From Actinacidiphila guanduensis (GTDB lineage Bacteria > Actinomycetota > Actinomycetes > Streptomycetales > Streptomycetaceae), in NCBI RefSeq assembly GCF_900103985.1, contig NZ_FNIE01000014.1, positions 62,001 to 126,000 of the forward strand: a DNA stretch of 64,000 nt. Direction: 5' to 3'. Position numbers and translations under genes: made by a program. Position 1 is the first letter of the stretch, and the number at the start of each line of letters is the position of its first letter. This document shows, piece by piece, positions 49,279 to 56,129 of the stretch. The notes beneath the pieces were generated by a model. It did no database searches and had not been told where the DNA came from. It was given only the letters and a program-made list of their open reading frames with translations.

Positions 49279-50172
49279 TCAGACGCCCTTCAGGACGCGG
49301 TCGAGTGCCGCCCGGCCCACAGGGCCCCAGTGCGGCTTGCCGCCGGGCAGGCCCCGGTCCCCGTTCTGCCCCATGAGCATCAGGAAGAGGCTCTTCATGG
49401 CGGCCAGCCCGCGGGCGCGCCGGACCGCCGCCTCATCGGCCTCCGCGTACGCGTCGAAGAACCCCGCGGCCGCGCCCGCGGGCAGCAGCACCCACGCGGC
49501 GGCCAGGTCCCACGCCGGATCGCCGGCGGACAGGTCGCCGAAGTCGACGACGCCGGCGAGCGTGCCATCCGCGACGACGACGTTGGCGGGGTGCAGGTCG
49601 CCGTGCACCCACACCGGCGGGCCCTGCCTCTGCGGGGCCGCGGCGGCATCGGCCCAGACGGCCCGGATCTCGTCGGCGTCGTCGGGGGCGACAGCCTGCA
49701 GGAACTCCTCGAACCCGGCCGTGCAGTCCCGGGGATGGGCGCCGTGGTTCCTGGTGACGGGGGCGTCGGCCGACGCCTCGACGTGCAGCGCCCGGAGGAA
49801 GCCCGCGAGCGTTTCGGCCGCGTGGGCGCCGCGGCTGATCGAGCCGTGGTCCAGCGGCTCGCCGGGAACCCAGGTCATCACCGTCCAGTGCTTGGGGAAG
49901 CGCGCGGACGGTTCGCCGAACCGCACCGGCACCGGAACGGGCAGCGGCAGGCGCGGCGCCACCACGGGCAGCCACCGCCGCTCGTTGAGCTGGAGTTCGG
50001 GTGTGGGGTCCATGCGCTGCATCCGCACGGCCAACTCGTCCCCGAGCCGCCACATCTGGTTCCCCCAGCCGCCCGCGACCTCCCGCACGTCCAGCCCCGC
50101 CAGGTCCGGATGCTGCTCGCGCAGCAGCTCCCGGACCAGCTCCGCAGTGACCTCAACTCCAGTACCGGTCAT
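49279..50172 (-). CDS. Aminoglycoside phosphotransferase family protein
   Basis: The 297-residue protein shows the APH/choline kinase fold. VAGGWGNQMWRLGDELAVRM forms the nucleotide part, WVHGDLHPANVVVADGTLAG contains the catalytic HGDxxxxN loop, and VVDFGDLSAGDPAWDLAAAW holds the metal-binding Asp. YP-type anchor regions (VMTWVPGEPLDHG) are also present. The family phosphorylates antibiotics, sugars or other hydroxyl compounds; actinomycetes have many with unknown roles and resistance should not be assumed. The ATG at 50172 gives MTGTGVEVTAELV. The gene is on its own. Confidence 0.88.
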   Translation of the reverse strand: MTGTGVEVTAELVRELLREQHPDLAGLDVREVAGGWGNQMWRLGDELAVRMQRMDPTPELQLNERRWLPVVAPRLPLPVPVPVRFGEPSARFPKHWTVMTWVPGEPLDHGSISRGAHAAETLAGFLRALHVEASADAPVTRNHGAHPRDCTAGFEEFLQAVAPDDADEIRAVWADAAAAPQRQGPPVWVHGDLHPANVVVADGTLAGVVDFGDLSAGDPAWDLAAAWVLLPAGAAAGFFDAYAEADEAAVRRARGLAAMKSLFLMLMGQNGDRGLPGGKPHWGPVGRAALDRVLKGV

Positions 50173-50285
50173 GCGAACCGACCCTACCGATTCGGCCGGG
50201 GCCGTCGGTTCAAAAGGCGCCGGGGCGATGGGCGACGCCCTCTCTAGGGGGTTGAGCCTCAGGCAGGGCCGGTCCGCCCGTTCCC

Positions 50286-51152
50286 TCACGGCCGTTCGGC
50301 CCAGGCCCGCTCCAACTCGGCACGGAAGGAGGCAGGCTGACGGCCGATCAGTTCGGCCAGCGTCGGGGCCACCGCGGTGAACTCGGCGTTGCGCGCCGCG
50401 GCGAAGATGCTCAGCATCAGGTCGGCGATCGGGGCCGGGGCGCCGTGTGCCAGGGCCTGTTCGCGGAAGTCGCCGTCGGGGACGACGGTGCGGGTGAAGG
50501 GCCGTCCGGTGGCCTCGGTCGCGATCTCGGCGACGGCGGCGAAGTCGAGCGCGGCCGGGCCGGTGAGCGGCGGGGTGGGGCCGTCGAAGCGGGCCTCCCC
50601 GGCGAGGATTGCCGCGGTGGCCTCGGCGAGGTCGTCGTGGCCGGTCCAGGCGACGGGGCCGTCCGCGGGCAGGGCGATGGCGCCGCTGCGGCGGGCGGGC
50701 TCCAGGAACTGCAGGGCGCTGGAGGCGTAGAAGCCGTTGCGCAGCGCGGTCCAGGGCAGGCCGCAGGCGCGCAGCAGGTCCTCGGTCCCGGCGTGGTCCC
50801 GGCACGCCTGGAAGCGGGAGTCGTGGGCGGCGCCCATCTGGCTGGTGTAGAGGATGCGGCCGACGCCGGCCCGCGCGGCGGCGTCGATGGCGGCGCGGTG
50901 CCCGCTGACGCACTGCTCGCCCACGCGGTCGAGGGAGACGAGGAGCAGCTGCTCGGCACCCTCGAAGGAGTGCGCGAGCGAGGCGGGGTCGTCGAAGCTG
51001 CCCTGCCGGACGCGGACGCCGCGGTCGGCGAGGTTCTCGGCCTTGCGGGGGTCACGGACGCTGACGCCGACCCGGGCCGCGGGGACGCGCTCCAGCAGGC
51101 GGTCCACGACACGGCGGCCGAGCTTTCCGGTGGCTCCGGTGACGATGATCAC
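50286..51152 (-). CDS. NmrA/QorB-like NAD(P)-binding protein
   Basis: The 288-residue atypical SDR starts MIIVTGATGKLGRRVVDRLL (GATGxxG), has SVRDPRKAENLADRGVRVRQ, FEGAEQLLLVSLD, ILYTSQMGAAHDSRF and RNGFYASSALQFL. This pattern is common in NmrA-like/quinone oxidoreductase 2 (YtfG) proteins, which bind NADPH and may reduce quinones or sense redox. It is divergent from a TetR regulator with an inverted repeat between the genes, so it is probably repressed by it. Confidence 0.88.
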   Translation of the reverse strand: MIIVTGATGKLGRRVVDRLLERVPAARVGVSVRDPRKAENLADRGVRVRQGSFDDPASLAHSFEGAEQLLLVSLDRVGEQCVSGHRAAIDAAARAGVGRILYTSQMGAAHDSRFQACRDHAGTEDLLRACGLPWTALRNGFYASSALQFLEPARRSGAIALPADGPVAWTGHDDLAEATAAILAGEARFDGPTPPLTGPAALDFAAVAEIATEATGRPFTRTVVPDGDFREQALAHGAPAPIADLMLSIFAAARNAEFTAVAPTLAELIGRQPASFRAELERAWAERP

Positions 51153-51192
51153 TGGCTTCTCCCTGAGATGTTTCCGGTGGAATCACTTCTAC

Positions 51193-51210
51193 GATAACAC
51201 TGGAATTATC
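51193..51210. promoter_or_regulatory. Inverted repeat between NmrA-like and TetR genes
   Basis: GATAA (51193-51197) and TTATC (51206-51210) form a short AT-rich dyad at the centre of the 89-base divergent gap, a usual position and size for a TetR operator. Arms are only five bases, so support is modest. Confidence 0.4.
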
Positions 51211-51241
51211 AGCGGAAGCACATCACCGGTACCATCGGTTC

Positions 51242-51970
51242 ATGACCACGCGCGACCCAGCCGGCAGCCCCCGGCGCCGTATCGTCGAGGCCGCCGTCGA
51301 GCTGCTGGAGAGCGGCGGCCCCGAGGCGGTGAGCACGCGCGCCGTCGCGGCCGCGGCCGGGATGCAGCCGCCGGCGATCTACCGCCTCTTCGGCGACAAG
51401 GACGGACTCCTCGACGCCGTCGCCGAGCACGGCTACGCGCAGTTCCTGGAGCGCAAGCGCGCGCAGCTCGACCCCGATCCGCAGGACCCGGTGGAGGAGT
51501 TGCGCCGCGGCTGGGACCTGGTGGTCGAGTTCGGGGTGTCCCGCCCCGAGCTGTTCGCGGTGATGAACCGGGCCGCCGGCAAGGGATCGGACGCGGCGCA
51601 CCGCGCGGGCCTGGAGATCCTCCACGGGCGGGTGCGCCGGCTGGCGGCCGGGGGGTGGCTGCGGGTGGACGAGGAGCTGGCCGCCCAGATCATCCAGGCG
51701 ACCGGCCAGGGCGCGGTCATCACCTGGCACTCCACCCCCGCGGAGCGCCGCGACCCGGCGCTGCTGACGGTCCTGCGCGAGGCGATGATCGCAGCCGTCA
51801 CCCGCGCCGAGCCGGTGGTCCCCGCCGCCGAAGCCGGCCCCGCGGCAGCCGCCCGCGCCCTGCGCGCCGCCCTCCCCGCCCGCCCCGGCATCCTGACCGA
51901 CGCCGAACAGCACCTCCTCCACGAATGGCTCACCCGCCTCTCCACAGACCCGGGTGTCCCCCACAGCTGA
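51242..51970 (+). CDS. TetR/AcrR family transcriptional regulator
   Basis: The 242-residue protein has the TetR N-terminal HTH (RRRIVEAAVELLESGGPEAV, STRAVAAAAGMQPPAIYRLF, residues about 11-55) and a helical effector domain (GWDLVVEFGVSRPELFAVMN, IIQATGQGAVITWHSTPAER). Such proteins repress a divergent gene until a small hydrophobic compound binds. The partner is the NmrA-like gene at 50286-51152. Confidence 0.9.
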   Translation: MTTRDPAGSPRRRIVEAAVELLESGGPEAVSTRAVAAAAGMQPPAIYRLFGDKDGLLDAVAEHGYAQFLERKRAQLDPDPQDPVEELRRGWDLVVEFGVSRPELFAVMNRAAGKGSDAAHRAGLEILHGRVRRLAAGGWLRVDEELAAQIIQATGQGAVITWHSTPAERRDPALLTVLREAMIAAVTRAEPVVPAAEAGPAAAARALRAALPARPGILTDAEQHLLHEWLTRLSTDPGVPHS

Positions 51971-52140
51971 CGGTGCGTCAACCACCTTCGTGGGTTCCTC
52001 AAGATGGAGGCCGCTGGACGCCCGACCGCGCACGGCGGCGTAGCGGGTGCCACGTGGACTTCGACGTGGAGACGGCCGGCGGTGCCGCGGGTCCCTTCAC
52101 CGTCGCCGGCGCCTACGTCCTGCGGGTAGCGGATCCGCGT

Positions 52141-52395
52141 ATGCTCCACGCCGGCATGCGGGCGCACAGATGGGCAGGGCTGACAATGTCGTTCGCCGCA
52201 ATGACGCTGATACTCCAGACCTTCGCGCTGGTCTTCGCGGCGCTGGGGGTCTTCGGCATGTTCACCAGGCGCAAGCCTCCGGCGTTGCCCACCCGCGCCG
52301 CGCCGGCGGCCACCGTGGTGGTGGCGGTCCGCCTATTGGTGTTCGCGGTCGCGGTGAGAGACGGCTGGGTTGACGTCCATCACTACCGAACTTGA
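52141..52395 (+). CDS. Possible small membrane protein
   Basis: The 84-residue frame beginning MLHAGMRAHRWAGLTMSFAA contains two hydrophobic segments (MTLILQTFALVFAALGVFGM and ATVVVAVRLLVFAVAV). No family was recognised and there is no good ribosome binding site. In-frame codons continue upstream to about 52050 without an obvious start, so it may be a remnant of a larger gene. It lies alone between the TetR gene and an SDR gene. Confidence 0.3.
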   Translation: MLHAGMRAHRWAGLTMSFAAMTLILQTFALVFAALGVFGMFTRRKPPALPTRAAPAATVVVAVRLLVFAVAVRDGWVDVHHYRT

Positions 52396-52529
52396 ACTTG
52401 TGATGTCGGTCGGCTCGTGGTGGCGGCGTCAGGGTGGGAAACCGCCGGATGCTGCCTGCTCGGGTTCAGGACGGTGGCTGCGGCGAGTGCCGCGCGGTAG
52501 CAAAGAGCGGCGTCTTACAACGCTGATCG

Positions 52530-53303
52530 TCACCTGGTGAGCGTGATGCCGCTGGAGTCGGCGCACAGGGCTGCGATCTCGGTGCCGTATGCCGCGTCCC
52601 GGGCGGCCGGGTGGAGATCGGCCGGCTGCTGGTGGTAGAAATATCCGCCCGTGACGTTGGCCGCGGGATCGTCGCTGACGGCCAGCCAGACCTGGGTTAC
52701 AGGAGCCAAGGACAGGTCGTCGGGAGCACCCGGGCCTCCCATCTTGGTGGCGACCCAGCCTGGCTCCAGGGCATTGCTCCGCACGTCCGGCCACATGCGG
52801 GCAACGTGGAGCGCAAGGGCCGTCACCTGGAGCTTGCTATCGCTGTATGCCTGTATGCCGCTCCATGGCCGGGATCCCCCCTGGGAGTCCGTCAGGTCGG
52901 CTCGGCCACCGCGATGGAGTCCGGAGCCGACGTAGACCAGGCGGTCCGGGCGGGTCATCAACCCGGTCAATACGTACGGTGCCAGGACATTGACTGCGAA
53001 GTGCTGTTCCAGCCCGTCCTCGGTCACCACCGGCTTTGGCTTCGTGTACCCCACTCCAGCGTTGTGGATCACTGCGTCGAATCGGCCCAAGGCGTTCGCT
53101 CGCCGTGCGGCCTCGTGCATTCCGCCGAGAGTGGCAAGATCCCCGACGATGGCGGTCTCAGCCCCCGGAACCCGCCGCAATGCCGCCTCGGCCCGGCTCT
53201 CGTTCCGGGCGTGCAGGACGACCTTGTGCCCTTGCTCGACCAGGAGCTGTGCAGACATGGAACCGAGCCCGTCGGCAGCTCCGGTAACCAGTACGTGTGC
53301 CAT
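52530..53303 (-). CDS. SDR family NAD(P)-dependent oxidoreductase
   Basis: The 257-residue protein starts MAHVLVTGAADGLGSMSAQL (TGxxxGxG), has HARNESRAEAAL (Arg favouring NADP), FDAVIHNAGVGYTKPK, LVYVGSGLHRGG with the catalytic Ser, and YSDSKLQVTALAL as the Tyr-x-x-x-Lys site. It resembles the daunorubicin C-13 ketoreductase/retinol dehydrogenase group. It starts one base after the stop of the upstream MFS gene on the same strand, so the two form an operon. Codon GC is a little lower than in neighbours, as in the following MFS gene, suggesting shared acquisition. Confidence 0.88.
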   Translation of the reverse strand: MAHVLVTGAADGLGSMSAQLLVEQGHKVVLHARNESRAEAALRRVPGAETAIVGDLATLGGMHEAARRANALGRFDAVIHNAGVGYTKPKPVVTEDGLEQHFAVNVLAPYVLTGLMTRPDRLVYVGSGLHRGGRADLTDSQGGSRPWSGIQAYSDSKLQVTALALHVARMWPDVRSNALEPGWVATKMGGPGAPDDLSLAPVTQVWLAVSDDPAANVTGGYFYHQQPADLHPAARDAAYGTEIAALCADSSGITLTR

Positions 53304-53304
53304 G

Positions 53305-54543
53305 TCAGTTTCCCTTTCCTGAGTTGGCGTGCAGATTTGTCAGAGTCCACAGCAGGGCCGCGAGCAGCGTCGACGCCAGGCCGGCCAGGCACACGCCGCG
53401 CCAGCCGGCGTGGGACCACGCCACTGACGCAGCGGCGGAGCCCAGCGCGCCGCCGACGAAGTAAAAGGTCATGTAGATGCTGTTGACGCGGTTGCGGGCG
53501 GCCGGGTCCACCTCGTAGATGATCCGCTGGTTCAGCACATGCAGGCCCTGTACTCCGATGTCGAGAAGCAGCACGCCGATGATGAACCCGGCCAGGTTGC
53601 TGCCGCCGGACCACAGCACGGCAAACGCCGCGGCGATGACGGCAACGGCCGCGGCAGTGGGCAACGGACGGCCATGGTTGGTGATCCTGCCGGTGAGGTT
53701 CGCGGCCAGCGCTCCCGCAGCGCCCAGGAGCCCGAACAACCCGATGACGGCGGAGCCGTACCCGAACGGCTGCTCGCTCAGTCGCAGCGCCGCGGAGGAC
53801 CAGAAAATGCTGAATGCGGCAAAGCCCAAAGCACCGTAGGCAGAGCGCACGCGGACCGCTGAACTCGCGCGGTAGATCCGGACTGTGGATCGCAGTACCT
53901 CCCCATAGCCTGTAGCAGTGGGGGGAGCCAGGTCGACGGTGCGCAATGCGCGCCGCAGGACGAGCACCACAAGGAGCATGAGAACGGCCGCCCCGAGGAA
54001 GATCGGACGCCAGCCGACCGCGGCGGTGATCGCACCGGAGACCGTCCGTGCCAGCAACATACCGGTCAGCAACCCACTGATCACGGTGGCCACGACCTGT
54101 CCTCGCTGCTCGTCCGTGGCCAGATGTGCCGCGGCGGGTACCAGCACCTGGGCGGCCACGTTCGCGACCCCCAGGATCGCGAAGGCCACGAGTGCCACGG
54201 TCATGTTCCAGGCGAGACCAGCCGTCGTCAGCGCGGCGGCGTCGAGGAGGAGGAGACCGGTCAGGAGGCTGCGACGGTCGAGCAAGTCACCCAGCGGGAG
54301 GATGAGTACCAGGCTGACGGCGAACCCGAGTTGGGTGACGGTGACCACGAGCCCAGCCGTGCCGGAGGACGCGTGCAACGCGTGAGCAAGGGTGTGGAGC
54401 AGCGGCTGGGCGTAATACAGGTTTGCCGCGATCGCGCCGGTGATGACCGCGAGCAGCAGGACCATGGGACGGGAAAGGCCGGCCCGGCCCCGGGGGAGGG
54501 GGAGGCGGGCCTCGCGCAGCGAGGCCGACTCAGTGGTGGACAT
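53305..54543 (-). CDS. MFS transporter (YgaY/AraJ-like)
   Basis: The 412-residue membrane protein has 12 predicted helices: PMVLLLAVITGAIAANLYYA (the NLYYAQPLL motif of YgaY/YfcJ-like exporters), LPLGDLLDRRSLLTGLLLLD as loop 2-3 motif A, and IYMTFYFVGGALGSAAASVA late. The substrate is unknown; relatives export sugars or drugs. The ATG at 54543 follows GGAG by seven bases. The reading frame stays open upstream into the SDR remnant, which shows that the old SDR lost its own stop or is fused by decay. It is in an operon with the SDR gene at 52530. Confidence 0.88.
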   Translation of the reverse strand: MSTTESASLREARLPLPRGRAGLSRPMVLLLAVITGAIAANLYYAQPLLHTLAHALHASSGTAGLVVTVTQLGFAVSLVLILPLGDLLDRRSLLTGLLLLDAAALTTAGLAWNMTVALVAFAILGVANVAAQVLVPAAAHLATDEQRGQVVATVISGLLTGMLLARTVSGAITAAVGWRPIFLGAAVLMLLVVLVLRRALRTVDLAPPTATGYGEVLRSTVRIYRASSAVRVRSAYGALGFAAFSIFWSSAALRLSEQPFGYGSAVIGLFGLLGAAGALAANLTGRITNHGRPLPTAAAVAVIAAAFAVLWSGGSNLAGFIIGVLLLDIGVQGLHVLNQRIIYEVDPAARNRVNSIYMTFYFVGGALGSAAASVAWSHAGWRGVCLAGLASTLLAALLWTLTNLHANSGKGN

Positions 54544-54651
54544 GATGAAACTCCGTTGTGTGGGCAGGATGGAAGGGGACACCGACAGCCGTACGAGACC
54601 AAGCGCCGGACGGACGCCGCCGGCAGGGCCGGCCCCGCGGCTTCCGGATGA

Positions 54652-54994
54652 GACCGGGACTGTGCCACCGTCGACGGTGATCACTGACCCGGTACCGAAC
54701 GGCTGGGCCATGCGGTACAGATACGTGCGCGCAGTGTCTTCGACCTCGCCCACACGGCCCACCGGCAACGACTTGCCGTCCTGGTCATGCATGCTGTCCC
54801 GACCGTGGGAATCCATCTGCGACCAGATGTCGCTGCGCACAAGTCCCCAGCTCGGCTACTGCGCGGTCGACGCTACGTTGCTGGCGCGAAGCCACGACCA
54901 CCCATGCTCCTGCCGCTGCAGCTGCCTTCGCCACAGCCAAACCGATTTCGGCGGCCCCACCGACAACGACGACCTTTTGCCCGCCGATGCTCAT
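54652..54994 (-). pseudogene. SDR oxidoreductase remnant with internal deletion
   Basis: The 5' part (54994 down to about 54850) encodes MSIGGQKVVVVGGAAEIGLA and VAKAAAAAGAWVVVASRQQR, a Rossmann start with a GAGGAG site upstream. After about 48 residues the SDR pattern is lost, and in another frame the C-terminal end appears: GRVGEVEDTARTYLYRMAQP and GTGSVITVDGGTVPV. The NNAG, Ser and Tyr-x-x-x-Lys region (about 400 bases) is missing. It is therefore a frameshifted, deleted copy of a 250-residue SDR. It precedes the intact MFS/SDR pair on the same strand. Confidence 0.75.
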
Positions 54995-55319
54995 CTCCCA
55001 CTCCTCGGATGTCACTACCGCGACCGGGACTGGCCGCATGAACGTGTTTCCAGGGTCGGAGTTCCGGCTCAGGGTGTCCAAGACCCTTTCGGGCTCCTGT
55101 GATGCTCAGTCGGTATGACAGGCCCGCGTCGCGTGGAGTCTCCGGCGGATAACGGGTGATCTTGGCCGTGACCCCGTCCACCAGGGGCTTCACTCATCCG
55201 TCGGACCAACCGACCGCCTCACAAGGCACGTTGACAAAAGCTCATTCCGGAGCGCTTGGTCATTTGGCTGCCGTGTGGTTCGCTCGGTGGGTTGTGATCA
55301 GCAACCGGGCCAGTGCCGC

Positions 55320-55499
55320 CTACAGCACCAGTCCGGTGAGCGGGTACCGCAGCGACGGCCAGCGCGGACATGGCCGCGAAGGCGAACCGGTAAGGTCACC
55401 GTCGAGCAGGGCGGACATCGCGCCGCCGGAGAGCTCGGCAAAACGTACCCGCTTCGGGCTCCGTCCGAACGGCCCCCGACGATCGGCTTCATCCGTCAC
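55320..55499 (-). pseudogene. Possible N-terminal fragment of a GNAT acetyltransferase
   Basis: A 59-residue frame from GTG 55499 reads MTDEADRRGPFGRSPKRVRF then AELSGGAMSALLDGDL, like the start of Streptomyces GNAT-family proteins. It then turns into unrelated residues (TGSPSRPCPRWPSLRYPLTG) and stops. The acetyl-CoA site is absent. Resemblance is from memory and short, so the call is tentative. Confidence 0.3.
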
Positions 55500-55639
55500 G
55501 TGCGGATGCTCGCCGACCGGCCCGGCGGGTGTCCACCGATTTCGCGGCGACCCCACAGCATCCCCTGCGAGGTCGGCCACGGACGCGACCGCGGCGCCGG
55601 CCGCCGCACTTCGCGCACCAACCGGGGGGCCAGCCGCCG

Positions 55640-55940
55640 CACCTTGCACGCATAACCGCGGGGCCACCCGCCCCACCTCGCAAAGTGTCCCCCTCGCACC
55701 AAGCCCGCCCCACCGCGCGCACACCACCGCGGGCCAGGGCACCCCACCTCGCACACGCAGAGCACCCGCCCCCCCCGCAAGCGCAACGCCGGGCACCGCC
55801 CCACCCCGCACCCACGACCACGCCGCACCCCGCCCCACCCCGCAGGGTCCCCCCGGCCAACACAAAGCCCACCCGCCCCACCCCCCGCGCCCCCGGAGGG
55901 CCCCGCTTCCACAACCCCCACAACTCCACCATGCGAAGGA
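55640..55940 (+). repeat. C-rich, strand-skewed low-complexity tract
   Basis: For about 300 bases the plus strand consists mainly of C with A and G, with many runs of CCCC and repeated CCCCACC and CACC-like words and very few T. Complementary G-runs lie on the minus strand. Frames through it give Pro/His/Arg-rich or Gly/Val/Arg-rich nonsense. It ends about 190 bases before the GH92 start. Confidence 0.7.
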
Positions 55941-56015
55941 CAAGGAACCCCCATGTCCCGCACAGGCATTGACATGCCCTCAGCATCCGCGTTTGACTCG
56001 ACGCTCGTGCAGGTC

Positions 56016-56029
56016 TGGCAACGTTGTCA
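56016..56029. promoter_or_regulatory. LacI-type palindrome upstream of GH92 gene
   Basis: TGGCAACGTTGTCA is a near-perfect palindrome with CG at its centre, lying about 100 bases before the GH92 ATG. The form is that of LacI-family operators at Streptomyces glycosidase genes. It differs from the GAACGTTC sites at 26501-26524, so a different LacI protein would be expected. Confidence 0.5.
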
Positions 56030-56129
56030 TCGCAGGCACCCCGCACCCGCTGCGACGACGCTGCCGGCCGAGGACGCCATCCGTCCTCCCTGGGCACACC
56101 CGTGCGCACGATTCGCGGAGGCAGTCTCG

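Larger units (their letters stand above)
54995..56129. other. 1.1 kb without intact genes
   Basis: No intact gene is supported. The first half (54995-55320) is mixed-composition DNA with no recognised product on either strand. At 55320-55499 there is a possible acetyltransferase fragment on the minus strand. From about 55640 to 55940 the plus strand is extremely C-rich. The end (55941-56129) is the leader of the GH92 gene with a palindrome at 56016-56029. The picture is of decayed or rearranged DNA next to the SDR remnant. Confidence 0.6.

Noticed and set aside
49279-50172. Antibiotic resistance by an aminoglycoside phosphotransferase
   Set aside because: The fold is clear, but many actinomycete members of this family act on other compounds. 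No specificity residues or antibiotic cluster support resistance.
53305-54840. 511-codon frame joining an SDR end to the MFS protein
   Set aside because: A good ribosome binding site and normal MFS start lie at 54543. The upstream part is the C-terminal end of an SDR remnant, so this is not a real fusion.
55200-55330. Possible transposase remnant on the minus strand
   Set aside because: A few residues recalled transposase ends, but there are no inverted repeats, no DDE motif and no frame of useful length.
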